From: Motiliproteus sp965230185
Lineage (GTDB): Bacteria; Pseudomonadota; Gammaproteobacteria; Pseudomonadales; Balneatricaceae
Reading direction: 5' to 3'
DNA: 64,000 bases
Assembly (NCBI GenBank): GCA_965230185.1
Contig: OZ245995.1
Coordinates: 2,542,001-2,606,000, forward strand
The number at the start of each line of letters is the position of its first letter. Positions within the stretch are counted from its first letter, which is position 1. Positions 1-8,740 of the stretch are shown one piece after another. The notes under the pieces are model-generated. The model was not told the origin of the DNA. It searched no databases and saw only the letters and a list, made by a program, of their open reading frames with translations. A program made the position numbers and the translations under genes.

Positions 1-2
1 GT

Positions 3-269
3 TACCTGCGGGCACAGACCGACCGGGGCCTGTTTGAGGTACTCAGTCCGGAGGTGGCTAAACAGCGTTTTGCCGGCGTCGATCTGCCGCTGGCTGAGCA
101 GCAGCTGCCCTGCGGCGTAGCCATTCGACTGAGCACCGGCACGCCTGAAAAAGCCCGGCAACTGCTGCGGGCCAATGACGTTGCGTTTGTCGAAACCGGC
201 GACGGCGGCATTCGTATACCGGCTCGGTATGCGGGCAATACCATCTTTGAGCTTTATCCCCGGGACTGA
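3..269 (+). CDS. VOC/glyoxalase-like protein, C-terminal part (cut by window edge)
   Basis: The reading frame is open from the first bases to a stop at 267-269, so only the last 88 residues are present. The fragment resembles the C-terminal half of glyoxalase-like (vicinal oxygen chelate) domain proteins, with a strand rich in Ala/Ile/Arg, a helix starting TPEKARQLL, and an end of the type GNTIFELYPRD, where a Glu late in the sequence is typical of a metal ligand in this superfamily. The M20 amidohydrolase gene begins 40 bases downstream on the same strand, so the two may be co-transcribed. An internal ATG at 54 is unlikely to be the true start because similar sequence continues upstream. Substrate unknown; the family call is moderate because the N-terminal half is missing. 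Confidence 0.55.
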   Translation, partial: YLRAQTDRGLFEVLSPEVAKQRFAGVDLPLAEQQLPCGVAIRLSTGTPEKARQLLRANDVAFVETGDGGIRIPARYAGNTIFELYPRD

Positions 270-309
270 ACCGATCAGTATCCTGAAGAGGTGTTAACAG
301 GAGAACAAT

Positions 310-1482
310 GTGCAGGTAATAGCGGCAAACAGCGAACTTCACCAACAGATGCTGGCATGGCGTCGTGACTTACACGCCCATCCGGAAACGGCCTATGAAG
401 AGCACCGTACCGCCGCCAGGGTGGCGGAGCTGCTGACAAAATTCGGTCTGGAGGTGCATTGTGGGCTGGCCACCACCGGGGTCGTAGCAACGCTCAGAGG
501 AAACCGGCAAGGGAACGGCGCAATCGGGCTCAGGGCCGATATGGACGCTCTTAACCTGCAGGAACTCAATACCTTCGAGCACTGTTCCCGGCATGAGGGC
601 AAGATGCATGGCTGTGGTCATGACGGTCACACCACCATGCTGCTCGGGGCTGCCCGCTATCTGGCGGAGCATCGCGATTTCGCCGGCACGGTGGTGTTTA
701 TTTTCCAGCCGGCGGAAGAGGGCGAAGCCGGCGCACAGCGGATGTGTGATGAAGGGCTGTTCGATCGTTTTCCGGTGGATGCCGTTTACGGCATGCATAA
801 CTGGCCGGGCCTGGAAGCCGGACACTTCGCGGTGCATCAGGGGCCGGTGATGGCGTCGATGGATGTCTTCGATATCGAGATCGTCGGCCGTGGCGCCCAT
901 GGCGGCATGCCGCATCTGGGCGTCGATCCGGTGGTTGCGGCGGGTCAGCTGATTACTTCGCTGCAGACCGTGGTGGGCAGAAATCTCAACCCGCTGGAGT
1001 CCGGCGTAGTGAGCGTCACCCGTATGCAGGGTGGCGATGCCTACAACGTGATTCCGGAAAAAGTAACTCTGTGCGGTACCTGTCGGGCTTTTTCCGCCGA
1101 GGTTCAGGATCGTATAGAGGTACAGATGCGCCTGCAGGTAGAGAGTATCTGCGCGGCCTACGGCGCCACCGGTACCCTCAACTACCGCAGAATTTATCCC
1201 GCCACTGTCAACAGTGCCGACCATGCGCTTCACTGTGGGCAGATCGCCGAAGGCCTTGCCGGCAGCTCTTGCGTGCGCTACAACGAGGCGCCCAGCATGG
1301 GGGCCGAGGACTTCGCCTTTATGCTGCGGCAGCGTCCGGGCGCCTATATCTGGATCGGCAACGGCAGTGCCGAAGGCGGCCGGGGACTGCACAATCCCTA
1401 TTATGATTTCAACGACGATATTCTGCCGGTTGGTGCCAGCTACTGGGTGGAACTGGTGAGATCCCGTCTGCCGGCGGAATAG
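310..1482 (+). CDS. M20 family amidohydrolase (hippurate hydrolase/aminoacylase-like)
   Basis: A 390-residue cytoplasmic metallo-amidohydrolase of the M20D type, expected to hydrolyse N-acyl amino acids or related amides. Visible metal-site motifs are GLRADMDAL (about 73-81), CGHDGH (102-107, Cys and His ligands), PAEEG (134-138, catalytic Glu pair), H163 and a late His in GLHNPYYDFND. Length is normal for the family. The start is GTG at 310, with AGGAG at 299-303 and 6 bases of spacing. An ATG two bases upstream is in another frame and stops after three codons. A LysR gene follows after 30 bases on the same strand, which suggests a locally regulated unit. Substrate is not predictable from sequence. 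Confidence 0.88.
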   Translation: MQVIAANSELHQQMLAWRRDLHAHPETAYEEHRTAARVAELLTKFGLEVHCGLATTGVVATLRGNRQGNGAIGLRADMDALNLQELNTFEHCSRHEGKMHGCGHDGHTTMLLGAARYLAEHRDFAGTVVFIFQPAEEGEAGAQRMCDEGLFDRFPVDAVYGMHNWPGLEAGHFAVHQGPVMASMDVFDIEIVGRGAHGGMPHLGVDPVVAAGQLITSLQTVVGRNLNPLESGVVSVTRMQGGDAYNVIPEKVTLCGTCRAFSAEVQDRIEVQMRLQVESICAAYGATGTLNYRRIYPATVNSADHALHCGQIAEGLAGSSCVRYNEAPSMGAEDFAFMLRQRPGAYIWIGNGSAEGGRGLHNPYYDFNDDILPVGASYWVELVRSRLPAE

Positions 1483-1512
1483 TCGCCGGCCTTCCGGGTT
1501 GTCGGAGCTACG

Positions 1513-2433
1513 ATGAAAGAGATCAACGAGAAGCGCGTCGCCTACCTCTATGAGGCGGTCAGTATGGGCACGGTCAGGGCCGCCGCCGACAAGCTTAACG
1601 TTGCCCCTTCCGCGGTCAGCCGGCAGATTTCGTTGCTGGAGGAGGAGCTGGCCACGACGCTGATCGAACGGCATCGCAAGGGTGTCCGGCCCACCGAAGC
1701 CGGTGAGCTGGTGCTGCGCTACTACCGGGAAGCCCTCTCTCACGAGGAGGAGTGTGTTTCCCGGCTGCGGGCGTTACAGGGACTTCGGCGAGGCCACATT
1801 GACCTGGTCGTCGGTGAAGGTTTCGTGGGGGATCTGATGTCCGGGCCACTGCCGGAGTTCAACCATCTCTATCCGGAACTGACGGTGTCGGTCAGCATGG
1901 CCGGCACCAATGAGGTGATTCGTCAGGTTGAAGAGGACGAGGCCCATATCGGACTGGCGTTCCATCCCCCCGACCACCCGGGCATTCGCTCTCAGGTGGT
2001 CAGCTGCCAGCCGCTGTGCGTCATCGTTCCCCCCGATCACCCGCTGATGGCCCTGAAGCGTCCGGTCAGCGTCGGCGAAGCGGTGCAGTATCCGCTGGCG
2101 TTGCAGGAGAGTCACTTCGGGATTCGTCAGTTACTGGCGATCGTCGAGTTCAAGGAACGGATCCGCTTTACCCCGACCGTGACCAGCAACTCCATTGCGG
2201 TGCTGAAGAACTTCGTCCGCTCCGGGATGGGGGTCACCTTCCTGCCGGCCTTTGTGGTGGCCCGGGAGATTCAGGATGGCCATCTCAGCGCGGTGCCGGT
2301 GGACCATCCGATTCTGGCTGCCGGTGAAGCCCATATGATCACCCGTCTCGGCAGACAGTTGTCGGAAGGGCCGCAGCGATTGCTTCAGCACCTGATGGCC
2401 TGGATGCGCGCCTTCAAGTCACCGGAAAGCTGA
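1513..2433 (+). CDS. LysR-family transcriptional regulator
   Basis: A 306-residue LysR-type regulator. The N-terminal winged helix-turn-helix spans about residues 7-65, with the recognition region AAADKLNVAPSAVSRQIS, followed by a linker helix and a periplasmic-binding-protein-like effector domain (about 90-300). It lies 30 bases downstream of the M20 amidohydrolase in the same direction, so it may regulate that gene and share its transcript. This is unlike the usual divergent LysR layout. The effector is unknown but plausibly the amidohydrolase substrate or product. Confidence 0.9.
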   Translation: MKEINEKRVAYLYEAVSMGTVRAAADKLNVAPSAVSRQISLLEEELATTLIERHRKGVRPTEAGELVLRYYREALSHEEECVSRLRALQGLRRGHIDLVVGEGFVGDLMSGPLPEFNHLYPELTVSVSMAGTNEVIRQVEEDEAHIGLAFHPPDHPGIRSQVVSCQPLCVIVPPDHPLMALKRPVSVGEAVQYPLALQESHFGIRQLLAIVEFKERIRFTPTVTSNSIAVLKNFVRSGMGVTFLPAFVVAREIQDGHLSAVPVDHPILAAGEAHMITRLGRQLSEGPQRLLQHLMAWMRAFKSPES

Positions 2434-2517
2434 GTGATTCATCAGCTGGATAAACAGGTTTTCAGGGCGCTCTTTCCGTGACCCTCTGTCCCGGTACCGA
2501 CTGCGCCGAGCAGGGGG

Positions 2518-2931
2518 TTACGGCCTCAGGGTCTTGCGCTCGCCGGCGATCTCCACCGTGGTTTTTGTGTAGGACAGCTTCTGAATAATCCTGCCGTCCT
2601 GAAAATGCAGGACGTCAATGCCCCGGCGTACTTCCGGCTGGCCCTCGTAACCGGGTTCCTGGGACGGCCAGTGCATCTCCCAGCGGTACAGCGCTTTCTG
2701 TTCCGCCTCGTCGATAAAAGTCTCCTCATCGACGAAGAAGAACCCACCGTGTTCGGCAAACCAGGGGGCCCAGCCCTCTCTCAGCGCTTTCCTGCCCCTG
2801 ACCCGGCTGCCGGTCCAGTGCTCAAACAGGACCTCGTCATGGAAAAGCGCCATCACGCCCTCAAGATCATGCTCCGCCCAGGCCCGGTTCCAGTTGTTTA
2901 GGGCTTCTGCTATTTCCGCTCGTGAAAGCAT
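2518..2931 (-). CDS. Nuclear transport factor 2-like / SnoaL-like protein
   Basis: A 137-residue single-domain protein with the pattern of the NTF2-like alpha+beta cone fold: an N-terminal helix (LNNWNRAWAEHDLEGVMALF), the FHDEVLFEHW strand, GRKALREGW, and a C-terminal sheet ending RIIQKLSYTKTTVEI. Members include ketosteroid isomerase-like enzymes, polyketide cyclases and many uncharacterised small-molecule binders, so no specific reaction can be assigned. It is convergent with the preceding LysR gene and divergent from the PLP-enzyme gene at 3248 across an AT-rich 316-bp region, and could belong to the same catabolic region. Confidence 0.75.
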   Translation of the reverse strand: MLSRAEIAEALNNWNRAWAEHDLEGVMALFHDEVLFEHWTGSRVRGRKALREGWAPWFAEHGGFFFVDEETFIDEAEQKALYRWEMHWPSQEPGYEGQPEVRRGIDVLHFQDGRIIQKLSYTKTTVEIAGERKTLRP

Positions 2932-3247
2932 AAAAATTCTCCTGCAGGTAATAACCAGCGGCCTGATTTATGTAAAGAAAAATTGGTAACAAAAATTTAA
3001 TCCTGAAAATTAAAAATGCCGCATGCTGGTAGGAAATATTAATATTTCGTATTTCAGGGCCGTTAGTAAAATCGAAAATATCACAGCTGCGGTTGAAAAA
3101 TAAATTCTTTCATTCCGTTTTCTGCATGTCGGTCAGGCAGGCCAAGTTTATTTTGGTCAGCAGCAAAATTTTTTCCGTTTGAGCCGCGCCCTGAAAATCA
3201 CAACACTGCCACCATGAGTTCGCTATTCAGCCAGAGGAAAAAAGAAG
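2932..3247. promoter_or_regulatory. AT-rich divergent promoter region with a 16-bp palindrome
   Basis: This 316-bp stretch separates the divergent NTF2-like and PLP-enzyme genes. It is much richer in A/T than its neighbours and has no open reading frame of note. It contains a perfect 16-bp palindrome, GAAATATTAATATTTC, at 3033-3048, and several A/T tracts between 2960 and 3180. It probably carries promoters for both flanking genes and one or more regulator-binding sites. No gene was recognised in it. Confidence 0.55.
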
Positions 3248-4507
3248 ATGTCCGAACGTTATGAGTGGTCTTCCCGCCGGAGCAGCCGGGAAGCGGTGAT
3301 CGCCAGAATGGATAAAGCACGGGAAAAGGATATCCCCTGGTTCGACCTGAAAAACCTGACCGCCTCCTATTTCGGCGGTGAAGATGTGGCGGAAATTGCC
3401 CGGGAGGCCTTCTGCAAACATATCGGCGACAACGTTGTTCATCAGCGCGGTCTCCATCCCAGCGTCGCTACCTATGAGCAGGAGGTGCTGGAAATGGTGC
3501 TGGGACTGTTCAGGGCACCCCGTGGAGCCACCGGTACCATCACCACCGGCGGCTCCGAGAGCATTATGCTGGCGCTGAAGAGTGCCCGAGACCGTGCCCG
3601 TGCCCTGCGCCCGCAGATGGGGACGCCGGAGGTGATCGTGCCGCAGTCGGCCTATGCGGTGTTTAACAAGGCCTGTCATCTTCAGGGTATCAAACTGATT
3701 CAGATGACCGACAGCCCGGATTTTCGCGCCGATGTAGAAGGCATGAAGAACGCCATCACCGACAACACCATCATGATGGTCGGCTCCGCACCGCCGTTTC
3801 CCTATGGGCTGGTGGATCCGATTCCCGAACTGGCTGCCATCGCGGCGGCCCGGGATATCTGGTTCCATGTCGATGCCTGCATCGGCGGCTTCGTACTGCC
3901 ATTTGCCCGGGATCTCGGCGAGCCGGTGCCCGGTTTCGATTTCAGTGTCGAGGGCGTGACTTCGATCTCCTGTGACTTCCATAAGTACGGCTACGCCTAC
4001 CGTGGCTGTTCGGTGATTCTGCTGCGGGATGCGGAACTGGAGAAGTATCAGGGTTTCAGTGCCAGCACCTGGCCGGCGGGTGACTACTACAGCAAGAATA
4101 TCGCCGGCTCCCGTAACTCCGGTCCCGTCGCCTCAGCCTGGGCGGTGATGAAATACCTTGGCTACGAGGGCTATCTGGAGATCACACGGCAACTGATTGA
4201 GTCCCGACAGCGGTTCTTCGATCAGATCGAAGCCACCGACGGCGCCTCGCTGATCGGCCGGGCGGAGGGGCCTCACTTCGCCTTTACCGTCGAGGGGGTC
4301 GATATTCATACCGTGCTGGATGGGCTGATGTCCAGAGGCTGGGGCGTCAACCTGGGCACCAAACCCGATTCGATTCTGCTGATGCTGAGCCATCACCACG
4401 GGGCCGTGGCTGAAGCGTTCGGTAACGACCTGCGCGGAATTATTCGCCAGGCTCGCAGCGGTGACGCCGCCCAGGTCAGTGACGGCAAGGTCTACGGCAT
4501 CTATTGA
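3248..4507 (+). CDS. PLP-dependent group II decarboxylase / sphingosine-1-phosphate-lyase-like enzyme
   Basis: A 419-residue fold-type I PLP enzyme. Seen directly: the cofactor phosphate region TGGSESIMLAL (100-110), the aspartate that pairs with the pyridine nitrogen in FHVDACIGGF (H207, D209), and the Schiff-base lysine in SCDFHKYGYA (H245-K246). The VDACIGGFVLPF and DFHKYG motifs are closest to sphingosine-1-phosphate-lyase-type sequences, while annotated relatives are often called pyridoxal-dependent decarboxylases. The reaction could therefore be decarboxylation of an amino acid or retro-aldol cleavage. There is no membrane anchor as in the eukaryotic lyase. The start has an AGAGGAAAAAAG ribosome site just upstream. 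It is the first gene of a three-gene unit. Confidence 0.85.
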   Translation: MSERYEWSSRRSSREAVIARMDKAREKDIPWFDLKNLTASYFGGEDVAEIAREAFCKHIGDNVVHQRGLHPSVATYEQEVLEMVLGLFRAPRGATGTITTGGSESIMLALKSARDRARALRPQMGTPEVIVPQSAYAVFNKACHLQGIKLIQMTDSPDFRADVEGMKNAITDNTIMMVGSAPPFPYGLVDPIPELAAIAAARDIWFHVDACIGGFVLPFARDLGEPVPGFDFSVEGVTSISCDFHKYGYAYRGCSVILLRDAELEKYQGFSASTWPAGDYYSKNIAGSRNSGPVASAWAVMKYLGYEGYLEITRQLIESRQRFFDQIEATDGASLIGRAEGPHFAFTVEGVDIHTVLDGLMSRGWGVNLGTKPDSILLMLSHHHGAVAEAFGNDLRGIIRQARSGDAAQVSDGKVYGIY

Positions 4508-4537
4508 TGCCGAACTACAACCTGAGGAGCTAGCGCT

Positions 4538-5083
4538 ATGGATCTCAGAAAAATCACCCTGTTTCAGGAAACGCTGTTTAAGGAGGCGGGCGAGCCCGGG
4601 GAGTATCCGGTGCATCGGGTCACCGCTGTAGGTATTGTCCGCAACCCGTTCGCCGGTCGTTTTGTCGAGGATCTGGGCGAACTGTTCGATCTCGGCGAGC
4701 GGCTGGGAGCGCGTCTGTCCGCCGCTGCGGTGGAACGGCTGGATGAGCCGGTAGAAAGCTACGGCAAGGCGGCGCTGGTCGGTACCGACGGAGATATTGA
4801 GCACGCCCATGCCATGCTGCACCCGAAGCTCGGCAAACAGATGCGTGATCCCATCGGCGGCGGTGAGGCGCTGATACCCTCCAGCGCCAAACTGGGGGTG
4901 CCCGGCTGCAGCCTGGATATCCCCCTCGGCCACAAAGATGATGCCTGGTCGTTCAATCACTTCGATGCGATGACCATTCTGCTGCCCGATGCCCCCCGGC
5001 CCGACGAACTGGTGCTGGCGGTGGCCTTTGCCGACGGCGGCCGTCTTAACCCGCGCTGCGGTGCCGGCCGCATCGCTCGCTGA
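4538..5083 (+). CDS. PF06684 amino acid synthesis family protein (formerly DUF1185)
   Basis: A 181-residue protein matching my recollection of the PF06684 family: an N-terminal KITLFQETLFKEAG segment, TAVGIVRNPFAGRF, GKAALVGTDGDIEHAHAMLHP in the middle, and SSAKLGVPGCSLDIPLGHKDD near 125-145. The family name refers to amino acid synthesis, but no biochemical reaction is firmly established as far as I know. It starts 30 bases after the PLP enzyme, with a TGAGGAG ribosome site, and is followed after 41 bases by an M20 deacylase. All three are very likely co-transcribed and act in one pathway. Confidence 0.8.
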   Translation: MDLRKITLFQETLFKEAGEPGEYPVHRVTAVGIVRNPFAGRFVEDLGELFDLGERLGARLSAAAVERLDEPVESYGKAALVGTDGDIEHAHAMLHPKLGKQMRDPIGGGEALIPSSAKLGVPGCSLDIPLGHKDDAWSFNHFDAMTILLPDAPRPDELVLAVAFADGGRLNPRCGAGRIAR

Positions 5084-5124
5084 TCCCCGCACAAAGGCAT
5101 TTGTTTTACAGAGGTACAGCCACA

Positions 5125-6345
5125 ATGCAGGACACAACCATTGACAGGATTTTTGACCGGCTGGCCGCCGGAATCAACCGCGACCGACTGGTCGCTCTTA
5201 CCTGTGAGCTGGTGAGAATTCCCAGCCAGAATCCTTTTGACGGAGAGCCGGCCCCGGGTCGCCGTGAGCAGGAGATCGCCGATTTTTATCACTGCCAGCT
5301 GAGCGACCTGGGGCTGGAAACCGGACTCAGGGAGGTGTCGCCGGGGCGTCCCAATGTCTGGGGGCGCCTGCGTGGCGAGGGCAACGGAGCCACCCTGATG
5401 CTGTCGGGACATCTGGATACCGTCGGTACCGAGGGCTACGACAATCCTTTTCGTGCGACCGTGAAGGCTGGCCGGGTGTACGGCCGGGGCAGCTGTGATA
5501 TGAAAGCGGCGCTGGCGGCCTATCTGGAGGTGGCCCGGGTACTGAAGGAATCCGATATCCGGCTATCCGGTGATCTGCTGATCACCGGCGTGGCCGATGA
5601 GGAGTACCAGATGACCGGTTCAAGGGACTTCGGTGCCAACGGCCCCTGGGCGGATTTCTGCGTGATCGGCGAACCCAGCAGTCTGCAGGTCTGTCCGGCC
5701 CATAAAGGGCAATTCAGCCTGTTTATCCGCACCTTCGGCAAAGCGGTGCATTCCAGCATTCCCGGTGAGGGGATTAATGCCATCGAAAAAATGAGCAAGG
5801 TGATCGAGGCTTTCGGCGACTACAACGACAGCCTGGCCCGGGGTTGCCGTCATGAACTGTGTGGTCACGGCAGCTTCAGTCCCGGGGTTATCCGCGGTGG
5901 GGATATCGTTTCGACGGTGCCTGACTTCTGTGAGATGGAAGTGGATCGACGTACGCTGCCCAGTGAAAGCGGTGGTCAGGTGGTGGAAGAGTACCGCCGG
6001 CGGCTGGAGGCGATCAGGGAGCGGGATCCGGAGTTTCGTTATGAAATCTCCGCTCCCTCCTGGGACGTCGGCGCCATCGATACGCCGCTGGACAATCCGG
6101 TGGTAAAGGCGGTGACCGGCAGTTATCGGCAGATTACCGGTGATGCGGCGGATATTACCGCGTTTCCCGGCGGTACCGATGCTCCGAATTTCGGTTGTCC
6201 GGCGGTTATCTGCGGGCCCGGTTCGGTTGCTCAGGCGCACACCCTGGAAGAGTATGTGGAGATCGAGGAGATCGTTACGGCGGCGAAACTCTATCTGCGT
6301 ACCGCTCTGGAGCTGCTGTTGCCGGCCAGGGGGCAACCCCTCTGA
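5125..6345 (+). CDS. M20 family deacylase (ArgE/DapE-like)
   Basis: A 406-residue dizinc deacylase or peptidase of the ArgE/DapE/CPG2 group. Metal and catalytic residues are visible: LSGHLDTV (H96, D98), RGSCDMKAAL (bridging D125), ADEEY (E159-E160), IGEPS (E183) and a late AHTLEE histidine. Its motifs differ from the M20D enzyme at 310, so the two hydrolases probably take different substrates. The start is placed at ATG 5125, with GAGGT at 5111-5115. An in-frame TTG at 5101 would add eight unconvincing residues. It closes the three-gene unit and is followed by an intrinsic terminator at 6366. Confidence 0.88.
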   Translation: MQDTTIDRIFDRLAAGINRDRLVALTCELVRIPSQNPFDGEPAPGRREQEIADFYHCQLSDLGLETGLREVSPGRPNVWGRLRGEGNGATLMLSGHLDTVGTEGYDNPFRATVKAGRVYGRGSCDMKAALAAYLEVARVLKESDIRLSGDLLITGVADEEYQMTGSRDFGANGPWADFCVIGEPSSLQVCPAHKGQFSLFIRTFGKAVHSSIPGEGINAIEKMSKVIEAFGDYNDSLARGCRHELCGHGSFSPGVIRGGDIVSTVPDFCEMEVDRRTLPSESGGQVVEEYRRRLEAIRERDPEFRYEISAPSWDVGAIDTPLDNPVVKAVTGSYRQITGDAADITAFPGGTDAPNFGCPAVICGPGSVAQAHTLEEYVEIEEIVTAAKLYLRTALELLLPARGQPL

Positions 6346-6365
6346 GTACGGACCCGTGACCGATG

Positions 6366-6395
6366 ACAGCCGGCTTGCCGGCTGTTTTCTTTTAT
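6366..6395 (+). terminator. Intrinsic terminator after the PLP enzyme-PF06684-M20 unit
   Basis: Stem ACAGCCGG / CCGGCTGT (6366-6373 with 6378-6385) with a CTTG loop, followed by TTTCTTTTAT. It lies 20 bases after the M20 stop and could also serve the convergent LysR gene. Confidence 0.85.
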
Positions 6396-6437
6396 CACGC
6401 CTTCGGTCTGTTCTCTCCTGTGTTCCTCTTCCTGTAT

Positions 6438-7334
6438 TCAGCTCTGTTCAGCGCTGACCTGTTGCAGCAGCCAGCTCCTGAACTGTCTGACCTCTTCCCG
6501 TGCCAGGGCACTGTCGGAATAGACCGCGTAGAAGCGCTTTCCCGATGAAATCTGAAGTTCGAACGGTGCCACCAGCTGACCACTGGCCAGCTCATCCTCA
6601 AGCAGCACCGGGTGGCCCATAGCGACGCCCAGGCCGTTAGCCACCGCCTGTGCCACCATGCTGTAAAGATTAAAACCGAGCAGGTCACTGCTGCGTTCCG
6701 GTATCTGGAAACCGGCGGCCTGCAGCCAGATATCCCAGTCGTCCCGCCAGAAAAGATCGCAGACCCACTGCGCCTCGGCCAGAATAGCGCTGGGATCGCG
6801 GTCCTGAAACTGTTGCAGCAGGTTGGGGGAGCAGACCGGTGTGATCAGATCCTCCAGCAACAGATCCGCCTCAAAGCCCTCCGGCGGGGCTTCACTGTGG
6901 CTGATCCAGATATCCGCCTCTCCGCGGGTGACATCCACCGGCAGATGGTTGGCGGTGATTTCCACGTCGACATGGGGATGCAGCTGCTGAAACCCGGGCC
7001 AGCGGGGCATGAACCACTTTTCGGCGAAGGCGTGCAGGGCAGTGATTTTTAATGGGTTCTGCAGGTTGCTCTGTTTCAGCTCATGGGTCGAACGTTCCAG
7101 CTCGTCCAGCAGTCGCTGCACGGTCTGATAGTAGGCCTGGCCGGCGCGATTGAGTGCCACCCCGCGGTGGAGGCGGTCAAACAGCGGAAAGCCGAGAAAG
7201 CCCTCCAGCGTTTTGATCTGGTGGGCGATAGCGGCCGGGGTCAGGCACAGTTCGTCGCCGGCCCGGGCAAAGCTTGAGGTTCGGGCCGCTGCTTCAAACG
7301 GCCTGAGTGCTGTGAGCGGAGGAAGACGACGCAT
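6438..7334 (-). CDS. LysR-family regulator, GcvA-like
   Basis: A 298-residue LysR-type regulator of the GcvA subgroup, recognised by the start MRRLPPLTALRPFEAAART and the helix-turn-helix AGDELCLTPAAIAHQIKTLE. The effector domain includes the subgroup's GEADIWISHSEAPPEGFEADLL stretch. The start is set at ATG 7334, preceded by AGGTG at good spacing. The frame extends upstream to 7442, but that stretch runs through a perfect inverted repeat and is not coding-like. It is divergent from the TRAP transporter genes and is the best candidate to control them. Confidence 0.9.
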   Translation of the reverse strand: MRRLPPLTALRPFEAAARTSSFARAGDELCLTPAAIAHQIKTLEGFLGFPLFDRLHRGVALNRAGQAYYQTVQRLLDELERSTHELKQSNLQNPLKITALHAFAEKWFMPRWPGFQQLHPHVDVEITANHLPVDVTRGEADIWISHSEAPPEGFEADLLLEDLITPVCSPNLLQQFQDRDPSAILAEAQWVCDLFWRDDWDIWLQAAGFQIPERSSDLLGFNLYSMVAQAVANGLGVAMGHPVLLEDELASGQLVAPFELQISSGKRFYAVYSDSALAREEVRQFRSWLLQQVSAEQS

Positions 7335-7414
7335 AACACACCTGTCAGTTTCAGTCGGAGTAATGCGCCGGCCACCGGGCAGGAGGGTTTCCGGGTGAAT
7401 CGGCGCCGCTGCTA

Positions 7415-7437
7415 TTGGCCAAATCAGATTTGGCCAA
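7415..7437. promoter_or_regulatory. Perfect 10-bp inverted repeat, probable LysR operator
   Basis: Two perfect arms, TTGGCCAAAT at 7415-7424 and ATTTGGCCAA at 7428-7437, are separated by CAG. The element sits between the divergent GcvA-like regulator (start 7334) and the dctP start (7686), 80 bp upstream of the regulator's start. It contains the T-N11-A arrangement expected for LysR-type sites. The region from about 7440 to 7685 that follows is AT-rich and probably carries the transporter promoter. Confidence 0.65.
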
Positions 7438-7685
7438 CGCACTTAAACGATCAGTTTGTCAGTGCCGGGGTACTGCGATTGAATAAACCCTGAGCGCTGC
7501 TTAAAAAAGCATAGCAGCAACAGCACTTGGTAATCAAAGATATCGGCAGAACAGGAGTCAGATAAATTAAATAGTTTCTGTAAATAGAGATCGTATTTTT
7601 AAGTAGATATTTAAAAAATAACAGAACATTAAATACTGTGTTTCTGAATCAGCTTATTACCAGAATAATAAACAGGAGTATCAGA

Positions 7686-8726
7686 ATGCTGAATACCGTT
7701 AATAAATCCGGTACCTTCAGGAATTTCCGGACTGCACTGGCTCTCTCGGCTGTGTTTTCCGCCTCGGTGGCAGTAACGCCTCAGGCCGCCGCCGCTACCG
7801 ACGTGGTGCTGGCCCACGCCATGTCCAAGGAGCATATCTTTAATCCCATTGCCGACCGCTTTATGGCGGCGCTGACCGAAAGAGCCCCCGACAGCTTCGA
7901 GGTCGAATACCATCCCGGCGGTGATCTCGGCGACTGGACCTCGCAGTTCGAGCAGACCATTGCCGGCGAGATCGGCATGACCATGACCTTCCACGCCTCC
8001 GATTTCGATCCCCGCCTCAGCATCGCCAACATGGGGATGATCGCCAACAGCTGGGACCAGGCCGCCAGTATCTATGGTCCGGGCGGTTCCATGGTGGATA
8101 TCTACAAGGAGATCTACACCAGCCTTAATATGAAACTGCTGGCGGTGCTGCCGGTGGATTTCGGTGGTATCGCCATCCGCAAGGGGGTCGGTAAGGTGCC
8201 GGTCAACTTCCCGGAAGACGGTGCCGGCATCAAGGTGCGGGTCCCGCCGATCCAGCTCGGTATCAAGCGTTTTGAGGACCTCGGTTTCAACCCGGTTCCG
8301 ATGCCCTTCTCCGAGCTCTACACCGCCCTGCAGCTCGGGGCCGTGGACGGCCGGACCTTCGGTCCACCTTCCGAGATCTGGCAGATGCGCGACGTGCTGG
8401 AGACCTATGTCTTCACCCGCGACTACTTCGAACAGGGCGCTTTTCTGGTCAACCTCGACTGGTGGGATGACCTGACCACCGCCCAGCAGGAAGCGGTGCA
8501 GGCCGCAGCCGATGAAGCGGCCAGCTGGGCCTGGAAAGAGGCCGAGAGTATCAGCCAGCAGCTGCTGGCGGATATCCGCAGGCATGGCATCAATGTCGTG
8601 GAACTTGATGAGGGGCAGCGGGCGAAGTTGCAGACCATCATCCAGGACAAGGAGTGGCGCTGGATGGAATCCACGGTCGGCAAACACCTGGTGGCGCAGA
8701 TCCGCGCCGCGGCTGTGAGTAACTGA
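7686..8726 (+). CDS. TRAP transporter substrate-binding protein DctP family
   Basis: A 346-residue periplasmic binding protein for a TRAP transporter. An N-terminal signal peptide ends near PQAAAATD (about residue 38). The mature domain shows DctP-type features such as LAHAMSKEHIFNPIADRFMAA and the LYTALQLGAVDG motif near the middle. It captures a carboxylate-type ligand for the DctQM permease encoded next. The start at ATG 7686 has AGGAG at 7674-7678; an upstream in-frame start at 7638 would spoil the signal peptide. The ligand cannot be deduced, but the conserved Arg in IKVRVPP (about 180-186) is the usual carboxylate contact. Confidence 0.92.
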   Translation: MLNTVNKSGTFRNFRTALALSAVFSASVAVTPQAAAATDVVLAHAMSKEHIFNPIADRFMAALTERAPDSFEVEYHPGGDLGDWTSQFEQTIAGEIGMTMTFHASDFDPRLSIANMGMIANSWDQAASIYGPGGSMVDIYKEIYTSLNMKLLAVLPVDFGGIAIRKGVGKVPVNFPEDGAGIKVRVPPIQLGIKRFEDLGFNPVPMPFSELYTALQLGAVDGRTFGPPSEIWQMRDVLETYVFTRDYFEQGAFLVNLDWWDDLTTAQQEAVQAAADEAASWAWKEAESISQQLLADIRRHGINVVELDEGQRAKLQTIIQDKEWRWMESTVGKHLVAQIRAAAVSN

Positions 8727-8740
8727 TCAGTCGGTCCGAA

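Noticed and set aside
308..319. ATG two bases upstream of the M20 GTG start
   Set aside because: It is in a different frame and stops after three codons (M-C-R-stop), so it cannot start the amidohydrolase.
7335..7442. N-terminal extension of the GcvA-like regulator to 7442
   Set aside because: The family starts at MRRLPPL with a good ribosome site at 7334, and the extension runs through a perfect inverted repeat.
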